Positions 36,986 to 49,654 of a DNA stretch of 64,000 nt are shown here, one piece after another. The notes under the pieces were generated by a model. The model was given only the letters and a program-made list of their open reading frames with translations, had not been told where the DNA came from and did not search any database. The stretch comes from Platycnemis pennipes. Its lineage: Eukaryota > Arthropoda > Insecta > Odonata > Platycnemididae. The position numbers and the translations under genes are program-made. The stretch spans positions 149,004,746 to 149,068,745 of the forward strand of contig OW121846.1 in NCBI GenBank assembly GCA_933228895.1, written 5' to 3'. The first letter of the stretch is position 1, and each line of letters begins with the position of its first letter.

Positions 36986-37239
36986 TACTAGAATGGGACG
37001 CTATTTTCTAAAATTTTACCGCTAAAACCTGGTTCAAATTGAAAAAAAAATATTTTTGAGTTTCATAAGATATAGCGCACCAACTACTACATATTTGCAC
37101 GAAAATTCATTTTTTAAACAAAGTGTTTAGTCACAAGATCGAAATCGGTGTGGGTTTGACAGGTGTGGCGTGATATACAACACTTATTAGATGTGAGCGT
37201 TTTTTGTTTTTAGCTATAGCGGTCAAGGAGCATCCATGA

Positions 37240-39110
37240 AAGTAATACCCGACTCAGTGCATTTATCTCTGAATGTTGTGACTCAAGACGAAGGTATTGC
37301 GGGTGAGGTGACGGACGAACCGTGTGGTGAAGAGGACGACAATATGGATCTATGTGAGAATTGTGATGACAATGACAAGACTGTTATATAACAGCTGTTC
37401 CTGCTGATGCATCATTATCCATCACCCTGGACATCGTGTACGCGGTAAGTCGCGGCAAAAAGCTCACACCATAGCATATTGGTCTTACATTGTCTCTGCA
37501 CCATCATACACGCTCGAGAATGTTAATCAAGCTACTTCATGCTGCGGGGTATTGCATGTCATCACCAGGTCCTCGAAGCAGACTTGCCGCCTTAATTCTG
37601 AGAAAATTTGACAGCAAAACTGGGGTGGTTGTGCCCCAAAACTTGAAATGGCTCAGTGATTCTCAGGACAGAGGCCCTATATTACATGTCACCGCGCACA
37701 ATATCAATCTCATGACAAATACCCTGGACGGGAAAAGCAAATTCCATTCAACACTAATGGTAGCCTTTCAAAGGAATGCCACCGGCCCACACTTGCTGCT
37801 TAAAGATTTACCTCTCTCCAAAAGTAGTACATTACGACTTCCATCCGAATTGAATGAGCTGCAAGATGCTCCATTTAATAAAAAAAGAGCCTGTATTTTC
37901 AGATCCCGTTGAACTTGAATGGTACAAACCTTCATGTGCAGAGAACTATCAAGATATGTCGAAGCATGTGCTAGGTTCCCGTATAGAGGGCACAGTGTTC
38001 GCAATATTGCGAGCAGATACCGGAGAGAGAATTGGCTGGACAGGATACAACAGACGCAATAGCCAGCTATCCCCAATGGTGTCAGGTGTGAGTTTTATGC
38101 CATTTATACTGAATCCCGCTCACGAGTTTCATCCTTGTACACAGTTCTTCATCGGTGCGTTGGGCGATGCACTGAACAAAAAGCACATCGTCCTTATGTG
38201 CGACGAACATTTGTACCGCAAGCTCATAAAACTGCGTTGGAACTCAAGAGGAATTCGAAGAGCTTATAGTTCTGAAGATGGGTGGTCTGCATGTGCACTC
38301 AATTTCATGCAAGTGATAGGTAGGCTCATGTCTGGGAGTGGTTTGGTGGAGTTGTAGGTGGAAAGTGGACTTTTTGCACCGCGTTCTGCCGTGAAAGTAC
38401 TGGAGGGGAAGGCTTATGCTAAGGGTCTGAGAGTTCACAAACTAACTATGCAAGAGTGTTGTCGACTATTGTACGCTCAGTACCTGGAATATCTTGAGAA
38501 CCACGATTTTGAGAAAGCAGTTGTTTTTAAAAGGGCATCAGAGTCTCCGGAAGAGCTTCGCAATTACTTGCCTAGTCTCTCTTCGAGACAAATTTTGTCC
38601 ACATTCCTATCCCAACGTTGTTACCTGAACAAGAATTTTGGTGGAGTTGCATAGATATGATAATGACACTTTTAATGTTTACAAGAGGAATCCGAGGTGG
38701 AGACTTGGAAAGTTACCGATCGGCATCGTCAGATATGCTTCCTCATATGGCACTACATGATCAAAATATTTTCTTCAAATTACTGTCCGTGTACATTGAG
38801 GACGTGCACCAATGAGATTAAGTCTGCATTTAAGTCTGGAGATTCCGCTGTCCAGGTATCAAGTCAGAAATCTGCACAAGTTGGCCAGGAATGGATGGTT
38901 GTCGTCTGCAAAAGTGCATGCGGAGGTGTCGTTGGCATTACTCAGGACTCCCGAACGCATTAGCGATGGGCCCTATCTCTTCACTGGAAGAATGAGACAG
39001 CAAAGCTTACGTACGAGCTACTGCGTGTGTCTCAACCTAAAACATATCATAAGGAAGAGACGAAATGCGTCACAGAGATAGCGATGATGAAGACTCGGTT
39101 GGATATGTCA
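37240..39110 (+). pseudogene. Broken transposon protein gene (uncharacterised invertebrate family)
   Basis: Probably the element's own protein, perhaps its transposase; catalytic residues were not identified. Ordered homology blocks: IPDSVHLSLNVVT (about 37239) and an acidic stretch; SITLDIVYAVSRGKKLTP (37418); HHHTRSRMLIKLLHAAGY; TLDGKSKFHSTLMVAFQR (about 37710); ESGLFAPRSAVKVLEGKAY (38361); FWWSCIDMIMTLLMFTRGIR with MLPHMALHDQN (about 38636); and a C-terminal KCVTEIAMMKTRLDMS. I recall this order (ending in a Phe-Trp-x-Ser block and a charged tail) from many unannotated predicted proteins of arthropods, cnidarians and echinoderms; this is memory, not a search. In-frame stops at 37472-37474 and 38355-38357, a +1 shift near 37860-37910, another near 38630 and further breaks after 38800 make it non-functional. 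Confidence 0.75.
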
Positions 39111-39904
39111 CGTAAGCATTCAATTTCGTTAATGTGGAATCTTCATCCGCCTTCGTGGGCAACATCGCCACCAAAGATCTAGGATCGAGACACATAACTG
39201 ACTCATAATTGACGCATAACGAGTGACGCTCTGCGGCTCCATTTAAGACGATGTCATTACAAAGTAAGTCACTGTCGTGCATGGGACAATTTTATCGATT
39301 ATCTAGATTTAACAAGTACTCTTTCGTACACCTCAGGTTAGTGTCTAGGAAAGTGGTCATATTGCTCAACCAATCTTTCCCGTTGAAGAACATTGTGGGT
39401 GGAGGAAGCAAGGGCAGCATTTGGTTCCTGTTCTCATGACGCTGCCACCAGTCCCAAATTCATGCCCCGAAACGGTTGCTTGTGGCAGCAAAAGGCCTAT
39501 ATGTAACTCAGAAATCTGTAGCTGCTCCTAATGATAACTATGCAAATGCCATCGAACATGCCTCAATATTGGCGTAGTTAGGCTTGAATAAGACATTTTT
39601 TATATATTAAAATATTTATTATATTTCTTAAGTGTTTTATTCAATTTTTAACTGTACATAATTTAAATTATTTACGTGATCAGATGACACAAATTATCAT
39701 GTGTCTTTTCGTTTGCAATATGAATGTTTTATACACGTTGAATTTTAATAGGTTTACAACACTCTGTGCTCATATACTGAATAAAAGATAGAAATTGCTA
39801 CTATTTTACTAGTTTGCCTTACGGTCCTTCACACAAACATACATTTGGCAACGTAAACCACGTTTCTACCACCCAAAATGCGAAGACAGCGGCCTTTTCG
39901 AAGT

Positions 39905-40256
39905 TCAGCGCCATCTTGAATTATTCACTTCCGTTCAATTTTTCAGCTGGGCATCAGCGATTTTAGGATTCAGCATGGTCGAAATATGAGGAAATGGGCT
40001 GTTACCTTATTGTTAAAAGAAATAACTCTAAATTTTCGAGTTCTGAGCTAGAAAGGACAGGCGCAGCAGGACGGACCCGTCCGCTTCGCCACAGCAGCGG
40101 GATACACGCCTCTCTTGTAATTGACGTGGCGCAGTTACTATGTATAGTATGCAGCTGAATGTAGATTTAAATAAAAGCTTATTAAGTTTAATACAACCTT
40201 GTGTAAGACATTATTTTGATTTGTGGCGCTGTTTGCCGAAAAAGATGACTTTTAGC
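39905..40256 (-). repeat. Right long inverted repeat of the transposon
   Basis: Partner of 36657-36985. A further copy of its outer 130 bp (from CACTTCCGG through CTCTAACTTTTCG) lies in the same orientation at 40455-40570, so the right end is internally repeated. Confidence 0.8.
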
Positions 40257-40614
40257 AGTTGACACCTAAGGTATTCCGTTAAATGTCACAATATTTGAAA
40301 AATAACATCCAAATGTCATTTTTGATTCGATATTAATGTTCCTGACTAGAAAAATCGTACTGATAGACGCTGAAACTATCAATTGACTTCAACATGTAAG
40401 AGAAAATAGCATGTTTTTAACTTAGATGCCATCTTGGCCGCCATCTTGAATATCTCACTTCCGGTCCATTTTTCAGCTGGGCAACAGCGATTTTCTGATT
40501 CAGCGGGGTCGATATAGAGGGAATAGGGCTGTTACTCAATTGTTATACGAAATACCTCTAACTTTTCGAATTTCTGAGATTGTAAGTAAGCAGTATTACC
40601 AACTAGAAATCATT

Positions 40615-41160
40615 TCGATCCTTCAAGTTGGGCCATGTGGGTAGGTCCGCTTTCGAGGGTAGGCCAACGAACATACACTCTGCTTCCCTTTACACCTTCG
40701 TCCGGGACCTTTCTGCAGCAGCAAATGACGAGGAGCAGCACGTGCTCGACGCGAAAACAGCAGCGGGCGAATGACTGCACCAATTCCACGGCCCGAGTGA
40801 CTCGTGGGAGGGGGCCGCCCGGTGCCATGCACTCAGCCCTTAGCCAATCCCACGCCGCCGTCCCTACATCTGAATCTAAGTGGTCCGAGAATGTGGGCGC
40901 CGGAACGATTCTTGGGGAATGCCACGGTACGGACCCCGAACAGGTTCGCATCGGAATAGAAGAGCGCTGTTTGCCGCCGCGATGTATTAAGGAAAACTGG
41001 CCGGCAGCTGAGGCGTCGACCACTTTGGTGCTTGGTGCACATAAAATTCCCTGGCAATGATTCCTCACGGCCGTCGCATGGCAATGAGTGGACGCCGCTT
41101 TGATGCCCGGCTCCGGGGGGGGGGGGGAAGTATCACTCCCGGCCGTTCCAGAGGGAATAT
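40615..41160. other. GC-rich block with G13 run
   Basis: CpG-rich, with complementary overlapping open frames (152 codons minus, 40610-41068; 141 plus, 40635-41060) and 13 G at 41115-41127. No domain on either strand; probable regulatory or neutral block. Confidence 0.4.
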
Positions 41161-44100
41161 TTCCGTGCCTTTTTTATGGAGTACCGAAAAAAAGAAAACA
41201 AGTCGTTTCTCTTTTCCATTTGAGTTCGAATTTAGTGCAAAGTCCAATTTATGATAGCTCCGTTAGTAATGATGAAACGATTCGTTTGTGAAGAGAGCAA
41301 ACGTCTTCGGGTGCTGCGCATAAAACACATTGCGAAGGGAAAAAATTACCATATACTCATGCACGTAAAAACATTTAAAAATATATTATATAAGCCAATT
41401 AGGAAAAATATCCTGCTAAGCAAACCAGCAATTTATGACATGTGTTAGTTACGGTGGATTAATTCTTGTATGTAGCTGGAGGAACGAAGGGAATCATTTA
41501 AAATGCATTGCTTCCTATAATATGTATAAATTTTATCATTCAAATACAAATATGCTCTACGAAAAACACTGTACACACTTCTACACCCCCCTCCAATTGC
41601 TGAAATCTGTATTTATTTAAATATTGAAAACGATGTCGCATAGAAGTGTGATAGGGAGCCGCAATAAATTTCAATCTGTATCTTTTTCCTATGATCATCA
41701 ACTCAGCTTTTTAAATTATTAATTACAACACTGACGACCTATGCACGATGTGAAAACCGTGCTCGACTAAGTTTCGCAAATAAATTTCACAGGAAATAAC
41801 ATTGAAACTATCAATACCCACACTGCATCTCACATAGTGGTACAAAAATATTTGTAATTAAGATTTTTCGGTCCTTAAGCCTTGAGCTGTGTATCGAGGT
41901 TTTCCCTTTCATCTCTCGTCTCAGGGGTTCAATTGATAAGCATTAATTTTAGCATCAATTTTAGCATTAACAATTAACATTTAGTTCTACCTTCTTCTAA
42001 ACGAAATACCTTCACTACCTTCAAATTGGTATTAAAATCATTCCGCAACATTCATTTCCGAGACTCTCTACGGAAAAGGAGTAATCACCTTAGGGAGGCA
42101 ATGCAGTAATCGCTCATGAAATGGATGTGCACTTTTGCAAAGAGATCTTTTTTATCCTCATAAACAATAAGTCGAGGTCACCGAGTAGGTAGAGTGCTGG
42201 GCAGCAGAATGGGATTCACGAGACTAGTGATAATTGTGTGTCGAATGGTTTCACCCCTAGCGCTTTATTCATGCCATTCAACAGTCCATAACTCAGGAGT
42301 AATAAATGTTCCAAAACCGTAATCTTCATTACGACTCATGATTACGGCTTTAGCAAAATTTCTTCTTCCTAATGGAGACAGCCGCAGACACATTCTTTAT
42401 ACATTTCACTTCATAACCACTAAATTTATCAGCATAGTATGCTCACCCGGCTACTGACAGTAGAGCTTATCATGCAATACGGCCGACGGCAAGTTAAATT
42501 GAGAAATTAGGTTGGGATGGCCATTTTTTTAGCGCTGTATCACATAATTACAGCCTACAATGTTGTTTCAGGAAAAAGAAGGGGAGGAATTCCATTAAGT
42601 AGTATCTTCCCAGTCTCATTAGCACTTATCTTCCTTAATAGAGGCACAAAAAACTTCCTACATAGCGGTAGCTGCCCACGGTATTAATTCATTGCTATTA
42701 GGCATTGCCCCTTTATTGATTTTTTGTCAACTTAGCAAATCGACACAGCACCCACTAACATGGGGGGGATCACGTAAGACGGAGTGCTTCCTGTTCATAT
42801 CTAGACGCTTACAAATTAAGTGATTGCATCGTATGCAGTTATCAATGAGTTGAAGTTAATACCCTATGAACCTCCCTTTGATCTAATGGAATAGAAACGA
42901 AACTAAGCACTTGGTCAGAAATATTACTGGGATCTGCAATACGGGCCTGAGACCTAAGGGTTAAGTTGTCTTGTATTACACCTTGTTCGTAGTTTTATTA
43001 ATCCTTTACACGTATTATAATAAATTCATCAACCCATCATACTCGGATCTATACCGAATACCGGTAGCGCCTACTCGCTATTAGTCACTGCTTCTTCGTT
43101 CGTAACTGTAACAGAAAAATGTCTGACGACGTCTTGTGTTTTAAATCGTGACGGACAGATGATAAAAAATGGAATTCTAACCTATCTATACCTTAACTAG
43201 AACGAAATAATTGAAACCATATATTCTCAAACAAGGCATCACTTGGAGATTAGTGAGTAAATGTCAGGCCGTGTTCCAATTCGTCATTATGCACCCTTCA
43301 AACTCTTACCCACTCTTTTCGATTGTCAACTTTCGGATGTTACGTCACGTAGTGCGGTTCCAATCCGTTTCAGAGCGCATCAAGAAGAGCGCCAGGGCCT
43401 AGTGCACGTAAGGGTACGTCCATGCTCCCTTTTGCGCACTACGATAATAACAGAGGAGATTCAGGAGACAAAATTGTTAAGAATAGATGATGAAACGGAT
43501 TTCTATTATGCAAACTATTATTATTTGACATTTGTATGTCATGAGAACTTTATATATTTCGGGAACACGAGTAAAATTTTAACGAAATAGAATAGTTCTA
43601 ATGAAAGTAAACAACATGGTTGCAGATAAACTTTCTTAAGGCGAAGGAAGTTTTGAACAGTAATTTGCAATGTATTTAAGAAGTATTTTAGTGTAAAATG
43701 ACGTTAACGTATTTCACAAATGGTGATCACGAAATGAAAGAGTATTTATTACTTTCTATAGTGTGAGGACTACGGCACCGAAGTGGAACTTACGTGTTTT
43801 ACATGCTGAAATAATTATTAGGTTGTTCTTACTCATTGATAAATGAATGCCGGCCCATTTCAAGTATTGAAAGATAACTAGCCATACAATTGTATGTCCA
43901 AGGATTAGTAATTGGCAATACGAAAGAAGAGAAAAAAGAGTATTTGATGTAAAAAGTCCATATCCAGGCATCAAATTCAATATTACTTACCGGTAGGTAC
44001 GTATTGTTTATACTAATGCTCTGTACTTTATCAAGAGCAGTATAGGGTACAACTAATCATGCTCGTAATTTTTAATGAATGTAAATCTTTATTTACTTAG

Positions 44101-44183
44101 TTATTATTCAAATTTCATGCATACAATCATTTATGTACATTTCTTCGGATTTCAAAACTGGACAGTATTGATATTGATTCGCA
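41161..44183. other. AT-rich spacer, no gene seen
   Basis: Holds only a short duplicated TTTTAGCAT motif (about 41947 and 41960) and a weak tRNA-like stretch near 42180. A 109-codon frame at 43261-43590 has no motif. Confidence 0.4.
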
Positions 44184-44759
44184 ATGGAACAGCATGTTAA
44201 CCTATTCTTTGATATTTCAATTAATGCCTTCTTAAGTAATAATATTCGTTGTGAATTGTCCTGTTTATTATTTTGCGCACCAACATTTGTTGACATAATC
44301 TTAACGCCGTTGCGACTTCGTATTAAAGGATATGAAGAATACCAAAAGATTACCAAACACCATGAACAACGGCTCAAAAAAAGGGTTTATTATTACATGC
44401 AGAAACAGCACAGAAACTTTCACATCCCGATTGTGCTTACCTTCGAGCATAGAAGCATCCTTTCTATGCTCGAAAGTGCCTACAGAGAAATCTCTTCCGA
44501 AACCACACGATACATGCTCGTCAACTTTTTGCAGGAAACACCACTGCCACAAAGTTTCCATGGCGCTAATATCGGAATAGAGCTAGTAAGTACAGAAAAG
44601 GGTGAAAGTGCAAGAAAGAGCGTAAGGGTGCAAGAGCGTAGTGCGGACCCTTGTGGATTGGAATACGGCCTCAGCTTGATGAGAAAAAAGCACTTCTTCC
44701 AATGTTCGAGACAATGTACGTATGTGAAGCTTAACTCTGTCATAACATTTGATGACTGA
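44184..44759 (+). other. 191-codon open reading frame of unknown nature
   Basis: An unusually long uninterrupted frame for this AT-rich DNA, without low-complexity sequence. The translation has a hydrophobic start (LFFDISINAFLSNN) and a Lys/Arg-rich middle (EQRLKKRVYYYMQKQHR). I recognise no domain. Two minus-strand frames (44301-44561 and 44480-44743) overlap it, and one reads into a donor-like GAAGGTAAGC at about 44443 on minus. It could therefore be a chance frame, a plus-strand exon or a shadow of minus-strand exons. Confidence 0.2.
44442..44474. repeat. Perfect 13-bp hairpin with 7-base loop
   Basis: TTCGAGCATAGAA (44442-44454) and TTCTATGCTCGAA (44462-44474) are exact complements around GCATCCT. 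It lies inside the 191-codon frame. Confidence 0.85.
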
Positions 44760-45372
44760 AGGATTCTTAATTCTATTGGTCGTACTCAGCTCCATGGTAC
44801 ATAAGCTTGGAGGGGACGAATGGGTTTTCACTATCAGGTCATGCATGAAGCTGCGGATAGAATATGTACGGTCGTGGCGTGCATCAATAGGAAGTTCATG
44901 GATCATCACTTTTCATCTGCAGGCTACATTCGCACGCCACACGCATGAATGCATTTTTCACCGGACTGAAAGAAATTAGTTTGAAGCCGGATGGCTTGAT
45001 TTCTCTTTGATGTTTCAAAATGTCTTTTTTCCTTTCGTTTTCGTAAATGGTAGCGAATGGTAATAAATGGTATGGAAGCGTAATTAGTAATATTAATAGG
45101 ATCCGGATTAGGATGAGAGCTACATTCTAATGAAAATGGGATACAAATATGATTCTGAGGTGTAAGTAGCAAATTATGCTCAATTTTCACCTATATTTTT
45201 CTAGGCCTGCGTGGTACTCCGGCATTAGCAATAATAGAATTGTTCTTTTATGGATTGACTCATTTCTACAAAAAAAAGTCTCGTCATCGAGGTAGTTACC
45301 GCTGTGCCATCGGTGACGTTATGCTGATTTCACTCTGTCCCAGTGTTAATGACTCGTGGAGGAAATAATGAG
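44760..45372. other. Spacer before satellite array B
   Basis: AT-rich. It ends with GTGGAGGAAATAATGAGG, which loosely resembles the TGGAGGAATTATGA that precedes array A. Confidence 0.4.
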
Positions 45373-46312
45373 GAGGTGATATGGCTGGCTTAGTGCAGTA
45401 TTTTTTCTCAAATTCTATGATCGGCATTCAACTCTTGCGATTGTCTTTCAACCTGAGTTGATATGGCTGGCTTAGTGCAGTATTTTTTCTCAAATTCTAT
45501 GATCGGTATTCAACTCTTGCGACAGTCTTTCAACCTGAGTTGATATGGCTGGCTTAGTGCAGTATTTTTTCTCAAATTCTATGATCGGTATTCAACTCTT
45601 GCGACTGTCTTTCAACCTGAGTTGATATGGCTGGCATAGTGCAGTATTTTTTCTCAAATTCTATGATCGGTATTCAATTCTTGCGACAGTCTTTCAACCT
45701 GAGTTGATCTGGCTGGCTTAGTGCAGTATTTTTTCTCAAATTCTATGATCGGTATTCAACTCTTGCGACAGTCTTTCAACCTGAGTTGATATGGCTGGCA
45801 TAGTGCAGTATTTTTTCTCAAATTCTATGATCGGTATTCAACTCTTGCGACAGTCTTTCAACCTGAGTTGATATGGCTGGCTTAGTGCAGTATTTTTTCT
45901 CAAATTCTATGATCGGTATTCAAGTCTTGCGACTGTCTTTCAACCTGAGTTGATATGGCTGGCATAGTGCAGTATTTTTTCTCAAATTCTATGATCGGTA
46001 TTCAAGTCTTGCGATTGTCTTTCAACCTGAGTTGATATGGCTGGCTTAGTGCAGTATTTTTTCTCAAATTCTATGATCGGTATTCAACTCTTGCGACTGT
46101 GTTTCAACCTGAGTTGATATGGCTGGCTTAGTGCAGTATTTTTTCTCAAATTCTATGATCGGTATTCAAGTCTTGCGACTGTCTTTCAACCTGAGTTGAT
46201 ATGGCTGGCTTAGTGCAGTATTTTTTCTCAAATTCTATGATCGGTATTCAACTCTTGCGACTGTGTTTCAACCTGAGGTGATATGGCTTAGTGCAGTATT
46301 CTTTCTCAAATT
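45373..46312 (+). repeat. 82-bp satellite array B (~11.5 units)
   Basis: Same 82-bp unit as 33191-34578, starting mid-unit (GAGGTGATATGGCTGGC) and ending in the same shortened unit. It has more GACAGTC and CAAGTCTTGCG variants than array A, so the arrays have diverged internally although their right junctions are the same. Confidence 0.97.
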
Positions 46313-46876
46313 CCCGTGAATCCTAGTCATGATACTCACAACCAGTTCTTGCCGAACCCCTTGGGCAGTGATTATTTGTAAGTGGAAGTCAACGTGGTGC
46401 AAGTCTGCCAGCCACGGCAAGCGAGCAGTCACGCTGCGCACACAATTTTTCGAACGTTACATGTATACCCATTTTCCTAATTTATTTTACCAGCGAATTA
46501 TTTGGCTCGAAAAGGTTTTTCTTTCAAGGTAAGTTTTTTATTCTAAACCAGATTAGGAATTCGTATATCATTTCAGTGCATCAAATCAGAAGGTAATATC
46601 ATCGCTAACTTTTTAATGTTCTACATGAATGTTAGTATCAATAGCAGACGGGACGCAAATAATTCTGATCTCGATGTTTTCAACAGTTTAAAAATTTGGC
46701 TGAGATTTGACTGATATTAAACTCTTCACCCATCCTTTATTATGGAAGAACCAATTATTTCCTCGCACCGACCCTCTGTTTATGTTATAAAAGACCTAAG
46801 CTGCTAGCCACTGAATAGAATAATGGGCATTACCTAGAAATTAAGACGCTCGAAATCATAGGGCAATACCTACTAC
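46313..46876. repeat. Duplicated unique flank, copy B
   Basis: Apparently identical to 34579-35142; diverges immediately after CTACTAC. Confidence 0.95.
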
Positions 46877-49654
46877 TCGTAAACAGTAAAACGGTTCAAA
46901 TGTTAACGAGGCAAACTCCGTTACGAAATATTAACCAATGGGAAATTGCTTCCCTTATTCTCGGATAGGCGGTGAGGGGAGATGCATTGAACTCATGAGG
47001 GAGGAGGAATAAAAAGAGAATATAATGTGGAATATACAAAGTCCTTACAAAATTTCTTCGAAGTTCCACAAATTATTTGCACTCTATTTAGGTTATTCCT
47101 TAGGGGTTAAGGATTGAAGCCCCACAAATCAATGTAAAAGGCGCTCTATTCGAGTACGAAAAAAACAGTGAATTGGGTAGTTAAGGCAGCTGGCGTGATT
47201 TTTGTTTATGTATAGATTTACATGAAACTTGATATAGGTGGCCTTATTAGTGATAGCTATCGATAAAAGTGTAAAAAAAGCATTTTCTCGATTTTATTCT
47301 TTGTATTTAGACGCCTTTTTAACACGTAACCTTTTGAAACGCGAGACACATTCGTTATAATTCGATAACACGTACCTATGCCGATTTTCTTCTATACGTG
47401 ACATAATAAATATCATATCATTATAATGACTATTACCAATTATCACGGTGCCACACCTACAGACTATTCAATAAAGCATAATAAAATATAAATTTCATCT
47501 TAATTTTGAATACCTCGCCCAAAACTGTCTACAGTGCCCCTGCTTCTTTCTTTTGCTAACTCTTCATTCTATAATTAAGGCAAAAATACAAGATGCAACT
47601 TGCCTAGCTGCCACATTAGCATGCATGGACGATAAGTTCCACATCATCGTTAGTACTGAAATGAATAGTGGCTCTAGTATTTTTCGACGTGCTAAAAAAA
47701 TTATTGGAAGGTGAACTCAAATGATCGCATTCACCTCTGCAGCCACAATTCGGACAGCTCAAACAGCAGTGGCCTATATCCTTACGGAATGCCCGTCCGA
47801 CTCGCACGGCCAAGATGTGGCCATAATGCAGACCGTAAACCCGGACGTATCAGCAAATATTAATTTGTAAGTGGACGGAGAACGACTCCTCGGATTTGTT
47901 TTGACAGAGCCAGCCGGCATTCTCTCCACACTTCCTCCTGACACGTTACACTGAGTGTCCTGTTGTCCATTGTCCCGTCGTTATTTGTGAAGCGAGAACG
48001 GTTCGCAATTCATTACATGCCTATCGCATGGAGTATGAAGGATAGCCACCGTTTGCGTGACCGACTCGCGCCCAATGGCTATTTGTCAGCCAAGTTGACG
48101 CCTTCCCGGCATTGGATCAAGAGAGAAAACGGATCCAAACTTCAAGACATTTTGATTCGCTGATGAGGAAACGTTAAAAGATGGATGAAATAGACCAAAA
48201 ATTAACTCGCGAGATAGAATACAACCTGTTGCGCGCTGGGAATGCCTCTCGTAAATAGCAACAAGTTGCTTCTCATCGGATGATTATTATTGGAGTTCCA
48301 ATATAGTCCAATATAGTAATATTGAGGGCGGACGCTTCCTGATTCGATGGATTCTCGACGCATACTCTCCGTTCTTGTTTAGTGTGAGAAATGAGCGATA
48401 ATTTGTTTTCCGCGCCACGACTGAGATCGAGAGAGCAGAGCGGGCCGCAAGCCCGAAGCTTCCGGCCAAGCCGACCGCTCCAGCCCGGGAAGACGTGGAA
48501 GGAAGGCGAAACATTCCCCTCGAGTGTCTCCAAATGCGCTCATTTCAGAATAATTCCAGCCACTCTTCCGAGATGAATGAGTAAGTAACCTTCGCTTTAA
48601 GGATAGGCACTAATTCCTATAAAGGTCCACCTTCGCATCACTTATGTTTCGACTTTTAAACCACACGCGTAACAGGATGAACATATTTTGCTTTCGTATC
48701 GCTGCGTCCTTATTTTCACTCTCGTCACTCAATCCCCCGCTGTTTATCAAACCCCACCTAAACTACAAAACTGCATGAAAGAAGAATTTATGAAGAATTC
48801 ATTGATTTTCATCGTTCTTTAGGGAAACACAAAAGCGGACGTGTGTGCCAAAATATAATTATATACCTCTTTGCCATTTTCACATTCGAAGGGAAAACTG
48901 CGATCCCCTTCCCCGATGACACCCGATGCGCCCACTAATTACGCACCACCTCAGTCCTGAATCTCTCCCCGTTTGTCCTCAGCAAACTGAAAGAGCGGAA
49001 AAACAATCGAGAGATGACAAGGCCTGTGTCTCTTCCGTTGTCTCAACAGTTCATTCACACGCGTTATCCTTCGCTCCAACAAACGTGATTTTTCTTCGAC
49101 AATGCTAATACTTTCATGAATTCAGCTTGGCCACAACCACACGGACTAATAAAAACTAGTGTCAAGAAGTTTAATTACTAAATGTGCGCTAAAATACCGA
49201 TGTTAGTATTCTTACTTACGAGTCAGAGCCCAAATAGTGATAGCAATCCCGAAGCTTATGGCGACCTCCTTGAATCTTACTCTCGTTGACCGAAAAGACC
49301 TATTGCACTGATCAAGGAGATTGACACTTGCTTACCGTGCCGAAGCAATCGCGACACTAATGGCCTAAACACTAACAGCCTTGGATTTTCGCTCTTTGTA
49401 CTCTTATACTCTGAATAATATACATTAATGCATGCTAACAAAAGGTATGCGTGTTGCGGACGAATAAGTGTGACATTAAGATTACAAAATAAATGAGAAG
49501 TGAATTCAGGCGTTGTCTGCATAACCTAAGATAGCACATGATTGGACCATCGAGCAATGCGCCGGATAACGATATTTCTAACAATATGAAGTACACAAAA
49601 ATACGTTTAGCTGTAGTTCTTCCGGGGGGATAACCGGAAACTGTAGCACGCCTA
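46877..49654. other. Spacer, no gene seen
   Basis: AT-rich with a slightly GC-richer 47730-48560 part. Open frames reach 86 codons (48273-48533 minus), overlapping others and motif-free. Confidence 0.4.

Larger units (their letters stand above)
36325..40485. mobile_element. DNA transposon with long, internally repeated inverted termini
   Basis: The left terminal zone (36325-36985) and right terminal zone (39905-40485) are inverted relatives. The best matched part is 36657-36985 versus 39905-40256, with landmarks TCTAAATTTTCGA, ACACGCCTCTC and GACATTATT in the same order after reversal. An outer pair matches around CGGAATACCTTAGGTGTC (about 36413 and 40263). The motif ACCGGAAGTGAGATATTCAA followed by GATGGC occurs four times, twice per end (36341+, 36956+, 39910-, 40440-). 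The interior (37240-39110) holds a broken protein gene. Exact ends and target duplication are not resolved. Superfamily not assigned. Confidence 0.8.

Noticed and set aside
37490..38654. Host gene in the transposon interior
   Set aside because: Stops, frameshifts and the surrounding inverted repeats point to a dead transposon gene.
40610..41068. 152- and 141-codon complementary frames
   Set aside because: Same reasoning; neither strand shows a domain or splice support.
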